Shown: positions 48,595 to 58,041 of the stretch, one piece after another
Layout of the letters: every line of letters starts with the position of its first letter
Numbering within the stretch: position 1 is the stretch's first letter
NCBI GenBank assembly: GCA_947581795.1
Contig: CANPVS010000003.1
Location: forward strand, 51,994 to 115,993
DNA: 64,000 nucleotides
Direction of reading: 5' to 3'
From: an uncultured Oscillospiraceae bacterium
GTDB taxonomy: Bacteria; Bacillota; Clostridia; Oscillospirales; Oscillospiraceae
The notes under the pieces: generated by a model
Told to the model about the DNA's origin: nothing
Seen by the model: only the letters and a program-made list of their open reading frames with translations
Databases searched by the model: none
Position numbers and translations under genes: made by a program

Positions 48595-50081
48595 TGACGT
48601 GGTACACCAGAGGATTCCATATCCGAACCCGACTCCTGTTCCGCCAGGGCCCTGCTTGCCTCTTCAAATGTTATCGTCTCTGTGCCGTCCTTGTAGTTGA
48701 TCGTGTATTCCAGCTTGTCATCATAAACATACACCGAATTGATGAAAGTGTCGATCAGCCGCTGCCGGTGTTCTTTCTTCGTCATGTCCAGATTACGAAG
48801 CCGCTTCAGCCACATGGTCACGAACTCCGCCGTCAGCTTCGGCTTCGCCAGCTTCTCGTTGGCGATCCTGATCTCCAGGTCCTCTTTGGCGGCCTCCAGT
48901 TCCTCCAGGCGGCTCTTGGTGGACGGAGTAAGTATTCCCTGCTGAATAGCATTGAGCAGATTGTTGATGCCGGTCTCCGCCTCTTTCAGCTGCTGTTCAT
49001 ACATCGGAAGATCGGTGTTTTCCCGCTCCTGCAGGTCCATCACCATGGAGACGATGGCCTCAATGGTCTTGTCGTCCTGCAGTGCAGCTATCGCTCGGTT
49101 CACGACCAGGTTCTCGATGAATTGTTTCTTGACCGGCTTCTTGTGGCAGCTCCCGCGTTTCCTCTTGGCGGAGAAGCACTTGTAGTAGCGATAGACCTTC
49201 CCTGTGTGGCTGGCCCCACTCTCTCCGAACATATAGGCCCCGCAGTAACCGCAGTAGAGCTTGGTCGTGAGGAGATAATCTTCCTCCGCCTTGTGGCGGG
49301 CGGGTGCGCGCCGGTTCTTTTCCAGCTTTTCCTGCACCCGGTCAAACAGGTCCTGGGGGATGATTGCCGGTATGCCGTCGGGCACTACGATGTCCCTATA
49401 TTTGTACTCTCCCCGGTATCTGCGATTCTTGAGGATGTGGTCGATGCTGTTATAGGTCATTTGCTGACCTTTTGCGTTCTTGATGCCTTGCCCGTTCAGC
49501 CAGTCCCGGATGTCGGTCATGGTCGCGCCCTCATCATAGCGCTTGAACACTTCCAGCACATAGGGTGCCGTCAGGGGATCTATCTGGAAATGATGCTCGC
49601 TGTCTATAACGTAGCCAATAGGGAGCGTCCCGCCATTGAACTTACATTTGAGCGCGTTCTCGGTGCGGCCACGGATGACCTTCTCAGACAGGTCGGCAGA
49701 GAAATATTCGGCGTAACCCTCCAGGACGGATTCGAGAATAATGCCTTCGGCCCCGTTGGAGATGACCTCGGTGGCAGATACGACTTTGACGCCGTTCTTC
49801 TTCAACAGAGCCTTGTACCTGGCGCTGTCATAGCGGTTCCGGGCGAAGCGATCCAGTTTCCAGACGATGATCATATCAAACAGCTTTTTGCTACTGTCCT
49901 TGACCATAGCCTGGAACTCAGGCCGATTGTCAGTCTTGGCAGAGAACGCCCGATCTATGTAGTGGCGCAGAATGGTGATGCCGTTTTTCTCCGCGAAGGC
50001 AGTACATTCTCGGATTTGCCCTTCTATGCTTTCTTCTCGCTGATTATCCGAGGAATACCGGGCATAGATCACAGCGGTCAT
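48564..50081 (-). CDS. Large serine recombinase
   Basis: 505 residues from the ATG at 50081. Resolvase domain with catalytic Ser near 10 (IYARYSSDNQ), VWKLDRFARNRYD, then the recombinase domain (YVIDSEHHFQIDPLTAPYV) and a zinc-ribbon (LYCGYCGAYMFGESG, CFSAKRKRGSCHKKP), coiled coil after 380 and TNxx-type C-terminus. Catalyses site-specific integration and excision of mobile elements without accessory sequence. Its start overlaps the stop of the XRE repressor gene (ATGA). The element it moves probably includes the R-M, mobilization and TIR genes downstream on the map. Confidence 0.93.
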   Translation of the reverse strand: MTAVIYARYSSDNQREESIEGQIRECTAFAEKNGITILRHYIDRAFSAKTDNRPEFQAMVKDSSKKLFDMIIVWKLDRFARNRYDSARYKALLKKNGVKVVSATEVISNGAEGIILESVLEGYAEYFSADLSEKVIRGRTENALKCKFNGGTLPIGYVIDSEHHFQIDPLTAPYVLEVFKRYDEGATMTDIRDWLNGQGIKNAKGQQMTYNSIDHILKNRRYRGEYKYRDIVVPDGIPAIIPQDLFDRVQEKLEKNRRAPARHKAEEDYLLTTKLYCGYCGAYMFGESGASHTGKVYRYYKCFSAKRKRGSCHKKPVKKQFIENLVVNRAIAALQDDKTIEAIVSMVMDLQERENTDLPMYEQQLKEAETGINNLLNAIQQGILTPSTKSRLEELEAAKEDLEIRIANEKLAKPKLTAEFVTMWLKRLRNLDMTKKEHRQRLIDTFINSVYVYDDKLEYTINYKDGTETITFEEASRALAEQESGSDMESSGVPRQKRLGDLRSW

Positions 50082-50434
50082 TTCGTTTCCTCCTCCAGCA
50101 TCTGCACCAGCGTCTTTTTCAGGCGTTTGTTCATAGGAGATTTCGGATCGAAGCACATCTCGATGAACTCAGTCATTTCCGGGTTCAGCTTTCCCAGGTC
50201 CGGCTCGTTGGAATATACCTTTCCTTTGGGATCATCCGTGCGGCCATAGAGATAGTCAAGAGACACATCGAAATAGTCCGCATAGCGGAGCAGTACCTTG
50301 GCGGAGGGCTCGCACTGGTTATTCTCATAGCGGTTGACGCCGGACTGCCGCAGCCCCAGGATAGGGGCCAGCTTGTTCTGAGACACGTTGATGGACAGCC
50401 GCAGCGCCCGCAGCCTGTCTGCCATAATCTGCAT
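50078..50434 (-). CDS. XRE/CI-type repressor
   Basis: 118 residues from the ATG at 50434 (AGGGAGG upstream). HTH at 5-65 (LRLSINVSQNKLAPILGLRQSGVNRYE, DYFDVSLDYLYGRTDD), with a short acidic C-terminal tail. Coupled to the recombinase by a 4-bp overlap, so it likely controls excision of the element by repressing its own operon. Confidence 0.9.
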   Translation of the reverse strand: MQIMADRLRALRLSINVSQNKLAPILGLRQSGVNRYENNQCEPSAKVLLRYADYFDVSLDYLYGRTDDPKGKVYSNEPDLGKLNPEMTEFIEMCFDPKSPMNKRLKKTLVQMLEEETK

Positions 50435-50561
50435 GATAAAACCTCCCTGAATGGTTTTCTATATCATAGCACATCGCTGCATAGAAATCAACATCTAGTT
50501 TGCATAATATTGTGTAAGTAAAAGCGGTGCTTGGCAACTGTCCAAACACCGCTATATTTTC

Positions 50562-51242
50562 CTATAATTTTTTCTTTTCCAGTGTCCGCAGATAATCTTT
50601 CCGGAAGGCCCGGACGCTGCCGAAGAACTCCAGTTCGGATTTTGTGAACGCTGAGCTCTCGGCCTTCTCTGCCAGCAGCTCCATCGTGCAGATCAGGTCG
50701 GCGGACTGGAACAGCTTGTAATCGACGGGGCGCACCTTGCGAAACTCCACATGAGTGTACAGCGTATTGAAGACCGACGTGATGATCTTCGTCAGCTCGA
50801 TCTGCCCGTTATCATAGTAGACGATCACCCGGTCAAAGCTGTTCCAAAATGCCTCATGCTGGCGCAGCGTCTCAGCTATCTTTTTGGAAAGCTGCGCCGT
50901 CATTGAGATCACATCGGGGCAGTCACGTTTTCTGACCTTGATGCAGGCATATCGTATGTCCAGTCTGCGGGTGAAGTGGAAGAGCGCGTTGAAAAGCCGC
51001 TTGCGATCCTCCGTCAGGTCGTTCGCATAGATGGCCTCCCGCCGGATGAGCGGCCCGGTATGTACGGCGTGCTGCGGGTAGCCCAAGTTCTGCAAGCGTT
51101 CGTTGAAACGGGCGATGTCCCCGGTGATGTCTGACGCCTGATCGTGAAGCACCATGGAGACGATGTAGTATGGCGAATGGGCTTCATAGGGGCCAAAATC
51201 GCCCGACTCGTCGATGAATACGCTCAGCACTTTCTCTGGCAT
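50562..51242 (-). CDS. DUF3800 domain protein
   Basis: 226 residues from the ATG at 51242. Starts SVFIDESGDFGPYE, the family's IDESG acidic motif, followed by a second acidic site VIVYYDNGQIEL and ADLICTMELLAEK. DUF3800 has a RNase H-like fold and is thought to be a metal nuclease or its relative; it is abundant in mobile elements and defence islands. Function unproven. Encoded alone with a strong hairpin upstream (51275-51294, TGGCGGGGAA/TTCCCCGCCA). Confidence 0.85.
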   Translation of the reverse strand: MPEKVLSVFIDESGDFGPYEAHSPYYIVSMVLHDQASDITGDIARFNERLQNLGYPQHAVHTGPLIRREAIYANDLTEDRKRLFNALFHFTRRLDIRYACIKVRKRDCPDVISMTAQLSKKIAETLRQHEAFWNSFDRVIVYYDNGQIELTKIITSVFNTLYTHVEFRKVRPVDYKLFQSADLICTMELLAEKAESSAFTKSELEFFGSVRAFRKDYLRTLEKKKL

Positions 51243-51325
51243 GGTGCGTCCTCTCAATCTCTATCTAAAGAAAGTGGCGGGGAATTTCCCCGCCATTCGG
51301 TGGACCAGGGTCTTTCGACCAGCCC

Positions 51326-51346
51326 AGTCAGTAGACTCTACTGACT
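51326..51346. terminator. Hairpin upstream of the DUF3800 gene
   Basis: AGTCAGTAGA-c-TCTACTGACT followed by TATTCT. Bases 51350-51500 are AT-rich and hold no gene that I can see. Confidence 0.6.
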
Positions 51347-51502
51347 TATTCTATGTGTATTATAGCGGATGATTCGCAGTTTGTCAAATAAGTTAACACT
51401 AAGTTGATATTAGCAAATGTATATATTACGTTGATAATCTTTTGACTATGTGCTATTCTTTGGTTGAGGATAGCTTTCATCATCTTAATTCAAGTTTTAC
51501 GG

Positions 51503-51531
51503 ACTCCGTTTATCAAAACGAGAAACGGAGT
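51503..51531 (+). promoter_or_regulatory. Stem that buries the toxin-like gene's ribosome site
   Basis: ACTCCGTTT (51503-51511) pairs perfectly with AAACGGAGT (51523-51531), which contains GGAG 9 bp before the ATG at 51540. Sequestered ribosome sites are typical of type I toxins. Confidence 0.65.
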
Positions 51532-51539
51532 GATGGTAT

Positions 51540-51623
51540 ATGACAACTTATGAGATCATAAGCTTGGTTATTATGCTCGTAGATTTGGTAGTCGCCATCC
51601 TTGACTGGCGCAGTAAAGATTGA
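51540..51623 (+). CDS. Type I toxin-like small membrane peptide (27 aa)
   Basis: 27 residues, too short for automatic calling. MTTYEIISLVIMLVDLVVAI followed by LDWRSKD: a short N-terminus, one hydrophobic helix with LVIMLVDLVVAIL and a charged C-terminus. This matches the 'putative holin-like toxin' family (TxpA/Fst-type; MTTYE or MSVYE starts) of Firmicutes, which act on the membrane and are repressed by an antisense RNA. Evidence includes the sequestered ribosome site and the terminator at 51717 suited to overlapping transcripts. No antisense promoter was identified. Between two divergent element modules. Confidence 0.6.
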   Translation: MTTYEIISLVIMLVDLVVAILDWRSKD

Positions 51624-51716
51624 TTTAGCAGCTACTTTGACCGCGTAATTCCCACATAACGAAGTCCGTTTTGTGGCAAGGCATGGCATGGTAAGGCAAA
51701 GTAGTTATCCTCATTA

Positions 51717-51748
51717 ACTACCTCTTGGATGACAAGGGGTAGTTTTTT
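51717..51748 (+). terminator. Terminator of the toxin-like transcript
   Basis: ACTACC/GGTAGT stem, extended with a T-G wobble and CTTG/CAAG, followed by TTTTTT. Confidence 0.75.
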
Positions 51749-51830
51749 ATAATATCAAAAGGAAGCCTCAAATCCGGCAAAGACCTATGCCAAAAAGAAT
51801 CCGGGTGGACACTGTTTCGTGTTCACCCGG

Positions 51831-52136
51831 TCATTTTTTGTGTTTGCGTTTCCAGAGGAGGTATTCGGTATAGGCGCGGACATCGGCCAACTCATTATCA
51901 TCCAGCTGATTTTGCTTCCGCTTCAAGTCCAGCGGATCAACACGGGTCAGGCCCAGGAGATAGTCAGAAGTCACTTTGTAGTGCTTGCATATTTGAACAA
52001 GCTGGTCATGATCCGGGGAATTGCGTTCACGCTCCCAGTTGCGAATCGTCGATTCACCAACACCCAGGTGTGCCGCAAGGTCTGCCTGGGTCTCGTCGTT
52101 GTCCTCTCGTACATTTTTCAATCGAGCACCGATCAC
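51831..52136 (-). CDS. XRE-type regulator
   Basis: About 101 residues. The frame has GTG codons at 52145 and 52136; 52136 is preferred because GAGGTGAGGCG lies before it. HTH LKNVREDNDETQADLAAHLG, ESTIRNWERERNSPDHDQL, and YKVTSDYLLGL is complete; a basic C-terminus (LLWKRKHKK) follows. Divergent from the restriction-modification operon (151 bp between), the usual position for a control protein of that operon. Confidence 0.85.
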   Translation of the reverse strand: MIGARLKNVREDNDETQADLAAHLGVGESTIRNWERERNSPDHDQLVQICKHYKVTSDYLLGLTRVDPLDLKRKQNQLDDNELADVRAYTEYLLWKRKHKK

Positions 52137-52286
52137 CCGCCTCACCTCAAAACAAGTATATCCAATTCTTGACGGAAATCGCTAAAACCGTTTGAGATGT
52201 TGCACGGGCGGCCTAAAAGTGTTAATATTATTAACGGTCACGTGAAGGTAGTATCAAGAATCTTATCAGTCAGGCGGTGGTGCGGT

Positions 52287-52946
52287 ATGGCGGAGCGGCA
52301 GGTGAAATCCAAACAGCGGGTGGCGGACCACGGGGAGGTATTCACGGCTGCACGGGAGGTCAACGCCATGCTGGACCTGGTGAAGCCGGAGACGGAGCGC
52401 ATCGACTCCCGGTTCCTGGAGCCAGCCTGCGGCGAGGGGGCGTTCCTGACGGAGATACTGCGCCGGAAGCTGGCGGCGGTGAAGAGCCGGTATGGGAAAA
52501 GCCCCTACGACTACGAGCGGTATGCGGTGGTTGCCGTCACCAGCATTTACGGCGTGGACATATTGGCCGATAACGTGGAGGCGTGCCGTAAAGCGCTCTT
52601 TGCCATCTGGGACGAGGAATACACCGCCAACATGAAAAGCGAGGCCAGCGAAGCGTGCCGGGAGGCGGTGCGGTTCATCCTCCGCAAAAACATCCTCTGC
52701 GGCGACGCCCTGACCCTGCTGCAAGCGGACGGCAGCCCCATCATCTTCGCGGAGTGGAGCCTGGTGACCGGCAGCCAGATCAAGCGCCGGGACTTCGCGC
52801 TGGCCGAGCTCTTGAGCGGCCATGAGGAACAGATGAACATGGACATGCTCTCCTGGGAATACGACGAGGAGACGCAAGCCTATATCCCCGCACCGGTGCG
52901 GGAACACCCAATCCTGGACTACAGGAGGCTGGCCCAGTATGAGTAA
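52287..52946 (+). CDS. DNA methyltransferase-like subunit (motif I only)
   Basis: 219 residues from the ATG at 52287 (GGCGGTGG upstream). SAM motif [21 protein letters not shown] at 43-62 and [18 protein letters not shown] (motif II-like). Where the N6-adenine catalytic NPPY should follow, the sequence reads [13 protein letters not shown], so it probably cannot methylate alone. It overlaps the next gene, a complete methylase, by 8 bp. The two may form one active enzyme or the first may recognise DNA. High GC like its neighbours. Confidence 0.8.
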   Translation: MAERQVKSKQRVADHGEVFTAAREVNAMLDLVKPETERIDSRFLEPACGEGAFLTEILRRKLAAVKSRYGKSPYDYERYAVVAVTSIYGVDILADNVEACRKALFAIWDEEYTANMKSEASEACREAVRFILRKNILCGDALTLLQADGSPIIFAEWSLVTGSQIKRRDFALAELLSGHEEQMNMDMLSWEYDEETQAYIPAPVREHPILDYRRLAQYE

Positions 52947-54450
52947 CGATCTGTATGTGTCCGCGTACAATCCCGACGTCCTCTCCTGCATAGCGAACCT
53001 CTCCAACGACGAGGTGTTCACTCCGCCGGAGGTGGCCAACGCCATACTGGACATGCTGCCCCAGGAACTGTTCCTGGACCCGAACACCACGTTCCTGGAC
53101 CCGGCGGCAAAATCCGGCGTATTTCTCCGGGAGATCGCCAAGCGGCTGCTGGTGGGGCTGGAGGACGTGTTCCCCGATTTGCAGGAACGCATCGACCACA
53201 TCTTCCAAAAGCAGCTGTTTGGCATCGCCATCACCGAGATCACCAGCCTTCTGGCCCGGCGCAGCGTCTACTGCTCCAAGACCGCCAACGGCAATTACTC
53301 CGTGTGCCGCTTTCCTGACGTGCAGGGCAATATTCGCTTCAAGGATGTGCGCCACCGATGGAAGGACGGAAAATGCGTCTTTTGCGGCGCAAGCGAGAAG
53401 GAATATGGAGATGAGCGGCGTGGAGATGGCTTGGAGCGGCACGCTTATGAGCTCATCCACACCACCAGGCCGGAGGATATTTTCAGCATGAAATTCGACG
53501 TGATCATCGGCAATCCGCCCTACCAGCTGAGTGACGGGGGCAATGGAGCGAGCGCCCGCCCGATTTACCATCTTTTTGTTGAACAGGCGAAAAAGCTAAA
53601 TCCCCGATATTTGACGATGATCATTCCTGCTCGATGGTACTCAGGAGGAAAAGGACTGGATGAATTTCGCTCAAGAATGCTAAATGATAAGCGCATCCGC
53701 AGGCTTATTGACTATACGAATTCAGCAGATTGTTTCCCTGGGGTCGATGTAGCAGGTGGCATTTGCTATTTCCTTTGGGAGCGGGATCGTCCGGGAACGT
53801 GCACCTACACCAACAATTTCAACGGCACTGCGACCACGATCGAAAAGGCGTTAAATGAATATGCCACTTTCATTCGGTATCCTATTGCTGACGGAATAAT
53901 TTCCAAGGTCAGGTCCCTCCACGAGAAAACGATGGACACAATGGTGACCACAAGAAAGCCCTTTGGCCTTGCGACCAATGTTCTTCCCATGCAGCACGGA
54001 GAGTTGACACTGCGGTATAATAAAGGTACCGGTCCTTACGAGAGAAAGGCTATTACGACAGGAACCCAATACATAGGCAAATGGAAAGTAATGCTTTCTT
54101 ATTTGAGCGCCGAACACGCTGGTCAGCCAGATAAGAGCGGTATGTTTAAGGTCCTTTCCACTTTGGAACTCTTGCCGCCCGACTATATCTGCACAGAGAC
54201 TTATTTGCTTGCTGGATGGTTTGATTCAAAGGACCAAGCAGTCAACCTCCGCGATTACCTTGCAACAAAGTTTGTTCGGTTTCTTGTTGGGCAGATTGCA
54301 GTATCGCAGCACATAACGAAAGGGTGCTTCGCTTTCGTTCCCGTACAGGACTTTTCCCGTGCCTGGGCCGACGAGGAGCTGTATGCCAAATACGGCCTGA
54401 CAGATGAGGAGATTACCTTTATCGAATCCATGATAAAGCCGATGGAGTAA
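52939..54450 (+). CDS. N6-adenine DNA methyltransferase with AT-rich C-terminal half
   Basis: 503 residues. Motif I region [20 protein letters not shown] at 53-72, [20 protein letters not shown], a Cys-rich stretch ([11 protein letters not shown]), and the catalytic motif IIGNPPYQ at 190-196. The first ~195 codons are GC-rich; from about 53540 to 54350 the DNA is much richer in A+T, then GC rises again for the last ~30 codons. The AT-rich part is where the target-recognition domain lies. This suggests an exchange of specificity domains between related elements. Modification enzyme of the R-M cassette. Confidence 0.85.
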   Translation: MSNDLYVSAYNPDVLSCIANLSNDEVFTPPEVANAILDMLPQELFLDPNTTFLDPAAKSGVFLREIAKRLLVGLEDVFPDLQERIDHIFQKQLFGIAITEITSLLARRSVYCSKTANGNYSVCRFPDVQGNIRFKDVRHRWKDGKCVFCGASEKEYGDERRGDGLERHAYELIHTTRPEDIFSMKFDVIIGNPPYQLSDGGNGASARPIYHLFVEQAKKLNPRYLTMIIPARWYSGGKGLDEFRSRMLNDKRIRRLIDYTNSADCFPGVDVAGGICYFLWERDRPGTCTYTNNFNGTATTIEKALNEYATFIRYPIADGIISKVRSLHEKTMDTMVTTRKPFGLATNVLPMQHGELTLRYNKGTGPYERKAITTGTQYIGKWKVMLSYLSAEHAGQPDKSGMFKVLSTLELLPPDYICTETYLLAGWFDSKDQAVNLRDYLATKFVRFLVGQIAVSQHITKGCFAFVPVQDFSRAWADEELYAKYGLTDEEITFIESMIKPME

Positions 54451-54465
54451 AGGAGGCAATATACT

Positions 54466-55086
54466 ATGCCGAATCCCACGCTAAGCGATATAACATACTA
54501 TGATCGTTATATTGAGCTTCAAAGTTTAATCATCAATGCGTATAAAGATTTCTATATTCTAAAAGAATTCGACCATTATAATAATCAAGTAAGCAAGGGC
54601 ACATTAGCCCTTCCTAAATGCAGTTTTTCTGTTATAAAACACATCTGCCAGTTAGTTCTGCTCGATTTAGGCCTGACTCTTTGGAAGCTAACCGATGGAA
54701 ATTCAGAGTCAAATACTCTTAAATCAATCAATACATATCTTCGAACAGAGCACCATAAACTGTGCAACTATTCTTATTCTGCGCCAACTAAGCATACATT
54801 AAAGGTTCTAGATGATATTCGCAACGAGTATCTTGCACATAATGATATAGAAAAAACCGGCATAGAAATATCCGTATCGTCTTTAAAGGCTGCCCTTGAT
54901 GATGTCAAAGACCACCTGAATTCCTTGTGTTATTCCGATATAGACAGCAGAGTTCAAATCATCGAGAATCAAATCATATTTAAAGAATCATACGAGATGC
55001 AGTTGGGACTAGCGGTTCTGTTAAATAATGCGAATACCATTGATTCTGCAGAACGCGGCGAAAGTATTGGTGACGACCATGCCTAA
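54466..55086 (+). CDS. HEPN-like protein (AbiU2-type), AT-rich insert in the R-M operon
   Basis: 206 residues. Helical throughout; the motif DIRNEYLAHND at 117-127 (Arg119, His125) fits the Rx4-6H catalytic motif of HEPN RNases and follows the AbiU2-like arrangement. Low GC in contrast with the helicase gene after it, with which it overlaps by 8 bp, and with the GC-rich end of the methylase 15 bp before it. HEPN RNases cut host RNA in abortive infection and toxin systems, so it may add a back-up death function to restriction. Motif seen; RNase activity inferred. Confidence 0.68.
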   Translation: MPNPTLSDITYYDRYIELQSLIINAYKDFYILKEFDHYNNQVSKGTLALPKCSFSVIKHICQLVLLDLGLTLWKLTDGNSESNTLKSINTYLRTEHHKLCNYSYSAPTKHTLKVLDDIRNEYLAHNDIEKTGIEISVSSLKAALDDVKDHLNSLCYSDIDSRVQIIENQIIFKESYEMQLGLAVLLNNANTIDSAERGESIGDDHA

Positions 55087-57985
55087 CGCTGATTTCTTTC
55101 CCCCGCGGCCGGCGGCCCATCCCATGATCTACGCCTACGAGGACACCAACCCCCAGTACCGGGGGATGCTGAAGGTGGGCTACACCTCCGTGGACGTGGA
55201 CAGGCGGGTGGCCCAGCAGTATCCCACCAAGCGCCCGGACGGGAGCGTGCCCTACCGCATCGTGCTGCGCCAGTCGGCCATGTACCCGGACGGCGGCTCC
55301 TTCACGGACAAGGACGTGCACCGGGCCCTGCGGCAAAAGCACATCCCCGGCGTGGGCGGCGAGTGGTTCCGGTGCACGCCGGAGGAGGTCCTCTCCGCCA
55401 TCGTGGCGGTGCGAAACCGCACGGCCAACGAGGAAAACCGTACCCAGACCTACCAAATGCGCCCGGAGCAGGCCGAGGCCGTCCGGCGCACTGCCGCCTA
55501 TTACCGCTCCGCCTATGAGGAAGGCTCCACCCGCACGCCCAAATTCCTGTGGAACGCCAAGATGCGCTTCGGCAAGACCTTCGCCGCCTACCAACTGGCG
55601 AAGGAGATGGGCTTTCAGCGGGTGCTCATATTGACCTTCAAGCCCGCCGTGCAGACCGCCTGGCGGGAGGACCTTACGTGCCATGTGGACTTCGAGGGCT
55701 GGCAGTTCATCTCCCGTGACCCGGCGGATCTGCAAAACACCCTGGACGCCCAGTACCGGCAGGCGGACAAGGCCCGGCCCATCGTGTGCTTCGGCTCCTT
55801 CCAGGACTTCCTGGGCGTGAACCGCGCCACCGGCGGCATCAAGGCCAACAACGAGTGGGTCCATACCACCAACTGGGACCTGGTCATCTTCGACGAGTAC
55901 CACTTCGGCGCGTGGAAGGAGAACGCCAAAAAGCTCTTTGAGCAGGACGAGGACACCTACGAGGAGGACCTGAGCCGGTACGACCGGGGCAACGCCTATG
56001 ACGAGACCTGGCTGCCCATCACCACATCCTATTACCTCTACCTTTCCGGCACGCCCTTCCGGGCGCTAAATTCCGGCGAGTTCATCGAGGAGCAGATCTA
56101 TAACTGGACCTATTCCGACGAGCAGCGGGCTAAGGAGAGCTGGGTGGGGGAGGACAACCCCTACGCCGCCCTGCCCCGGATGGTCATGCTGACCTACAAG
56201 ATACCCGAGAGCATCCAGCAGATCGCCCGGCAGGGGGAGTTTGACGAGTTCGACCTGAACGTGTTTTTCTCCGCCGAGGGGCGCGGCAGCGAGGCACGGT
56301 TCGTCTATGAGGACTATGTGCAGAAATGGCTGGATCTGATCCGGGGCGCGTTTTTGGAGACCACGGTGGATGAGCTGAAGCAGGGGGCGCAGAAGCCGCC
56401 CATGCCCTTTTCCGATGTGCGGCTTTTGAACGTGCTGCAGCATACGCTGTGGTTTTTGCCCAACGTGGCGTCCTGCCAGGCCATGGCGAATCTGCTAGCC
56501 CAGCGTCAGAACGCCTTTTACCACGACTACGCCGTGCTGGTCTGCGCCGGGACGGAGGCTGGCATCGGTGTGAAGGCCCTGGAGCCGGTGCGCCAGGCCA
56601 TGGCCGACCCCCTGGACACCAAGACCATCACCCTGTCCTGCGGCAAGCTGACCACCGGCGTCACCATCAAGCCCTGGACCGGCATCTTCATGCTCCGCAA
56701 CCTGACCAGCCCGGAGACGTATTTTCAGGCGGCGTTTCGGGTGCAGAGCCCCTGGGAGGTCACGGACGACAGCGGCAAGCGGGAGATCATCAAGAAGGAA
56801 TGCTATGTCTTTGACTTTGCCCTGGACCGGGCGCTGAAGCAGATTGCGGACTATAGCTGCCGGCTCAACGTGGGCGAGAGCAACCCGGAGAAGAAGGTGG
56901 GCGAGTTCATCAACTTCCTGCCGGTGCTGGCCTACGACGGCATCAACATGCGCCAGGTCAACGCGGCGGCGATCCTGGACATCGCCATGGCAGGCACTTC
57001 CGCCACGCTGCTGGCCAAGCGGTGGGAGTCGGCGCTGCTGGTGAACGTGGACAACGAGACCCTGGCCCGGCTGCTGGCAAGCAAAGAGGCCATGGACGCG
57101 CTCATGCGCATCGAGGGCTTCCGCAGCCTGAACACAGACATCCAGACCATCATCAACAAATCCGAGGCCGTGAAAAGGGCCAAGCGGGAGAGCGAGGAGC
57201 TGACGCCGAAGCAGAAGAAAGAGCTGACGGAGGCGGAGAAGGAATACAAATCCAAGCGGAAGATGATCCAGGAGAAGCTCATCAAGTTTGCCACCCGCGT
57301 TCCGGTGTTCATGTACCTTACCGACTACCGGGAGTACAGCCTCAAGGACGTGATCACCCAGCTGGAGCCAGAGCTGTTCAAGAAGGTCACGGGCCTGAAT
57401 GTGAAGGACTTTGAGCTGCTGGTGTCCCTGAACGTGTTCAACGAGGCTCTGATGAACGACGCGGTGTATAAGTTCAAGCGGTACGAGGACGCCAGCCTCT
57501 CCTATACCGGCATCGACCGCCACGCCGGCGGGGATGTGGGACTATACAGCACGGTGCTGTCCCGGGAGGATTACGACCTCATGGCTGGCCAGCTCATCCG
57601 CTCCATGGAGGCCCCGGCCCAGGCGGAGGACGACGTGCCGGACAAGCCCTATTACGCGGAGGAAGCGCCGGACGGGGAGGACGAGCCTGAACCGGCCCCT
57701 GTGGCGAAGAAACCGCCGGTACCCCGGCCGCCCATCGCAGCGAAAACGCCTATCCCCACCTACCGCCCCGCGTACATACCGCCGACACCAGCGCCGGTCA
57801 AAAAGGCGGCTCCCGCTGTGGATGTATCCGGCATCGCCGCCGGGTCCGCCGTGTTCCACAAGGCCTTCGGCACTGGAACCGTGCAAAGCATCGGCGGGGG
57901 ATACATCGTGGTGTCCTTCGACGGGTTAGAAAAGAAGTTCCAGTTCCCCGGCGCTTTCCAGCAAGGGTTTTTGCGGAAGGAATGA
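55079..57985 (+). CDS. Restriction helicase with N-terminal GIY-YIG-type nuclease domain
   Basis: 968 residues from the ATG at 55079; the 8-bp overlap with the HEPN gene parallels that between the two methylase genes. N-terminus: IYAYEDTNPQYRGMLKVGYT ... RRVAQQYPTKRPDG, a T5orf172/GIY-YIG-like nuclease. Then an SF2 helicase: Walker A AKMRFGKT at 160-167, DEYH at 272-275, YLYLSGTPFRAL (motif III), FQAAFRVQSPW (motif VI). A Pro-rich linker of about 60 residues joins a C-terminal Tudor-like domain (AVFHKAFGTGTVQSIGGGYI). Likely the DNA-translocating, cutting subunit of a type I/III-like restriction system with the two methylase genes. Confidence 0.88.
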   Translation: MPNADFFPPRPAAHPMIYAYEDTNPQYRGMLKVGYTSVDVDRRVAQQYPTKRPDGSVPYRIVLRQSAMYPDGGSFTDKDVHRALRQKHIPGVGGEWFRCTPEEVLSAIVAVRNRTANEENRTQTYQMRPEQAEAVRRTAAYYRSAYEEGSTRTPKFLWNAKMRFGKTFAAYQLAKEMGFQRVLILTFKPAVQTAWREDLTCHVDFEGWQFISRDPADLQNTLDAQYRQADKARPIVCFGSFQDFLGVNRATGGIKANNEWVHTTNWDLVIFDEYHFGAWKENAKKLFEQDEDTYEEDLSRYDRGNAYDETWLPITTSYYLYLSGTPFRALNSGEFIEEQIYNWTYSDEQRAKESWVGEDNPYAALPRMVMLTYKIPESIQQIARQGEFDEFDLNVFFSAEGRGSEARFVYEDYVQKWLDLIRGAFLETTVDELKQGAQKPPMPFSDVRLLNVLQHTLWFLPNVASCQAMANLLAQRQNAFYHDYAVLVCAGTEAGIGVKALEPVRQAMADPLDTKTITLSCGKLTTGVTIKPWTGIFMLRNLTSPETYFQAAFRVQSPWEVTDDSGKREIIKKECYVFDFALDRALKQIADYSCRLNVGESNPEKKVGEFINFLPVLAYDGINMRQVNAAAILDIAMAGTSATLLAKRWESALLVNVDNETLARLLASKEAMDALMRIEGFRSLNTDIQTIINKSEAVKRAKRESEELTPKQKKELTEAEKEYKSKRKMIQEKLIKFATRVPVFMYLTDYREYSLKDVITQLEPELFKKVTGLNVKDFELLVSLNVFNEALMNDAVYKFKRYEDASLSYTGIDRHAGGDVGLYSTVLSREDYDLMAGQLIRSMEAPAQAEDDVPDKPYYAEEAPDGEDEPEPAPVAKKPPVPRPPIAAKTPIPTYRPAYIPPTPAPVKKAAPAVDVSGIAAGSAVFHKAFGTGTVQSIGGGYIVVSFDGLEKKFQFPGAFQQGFLRKE

Positions 57986-57992
57986 CAAAAAG

Positions 57993-58028
57993 GCCTGTCT
58001 CTCCATTTGTGGAAAGACAGGCTTTTTT
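57993..58028 (+). terminator. Terminator after the R-M operon
   Basis: GCCTGTCTCTCC / GGAAAGACAGGC with one mismatch, followed by TTTTTT. It also faces the convergent small XRE gene. Confidence 0.85.
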
Positions 58029-58041
58029 AGCTTCGTAAGGC

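Noticed and set aside
48420..50249. 609-codon plus-strand open frame opposite the serine recombinase
   Set aside because: Antisense of a recognisable recombinase; no ribosome site or domain.
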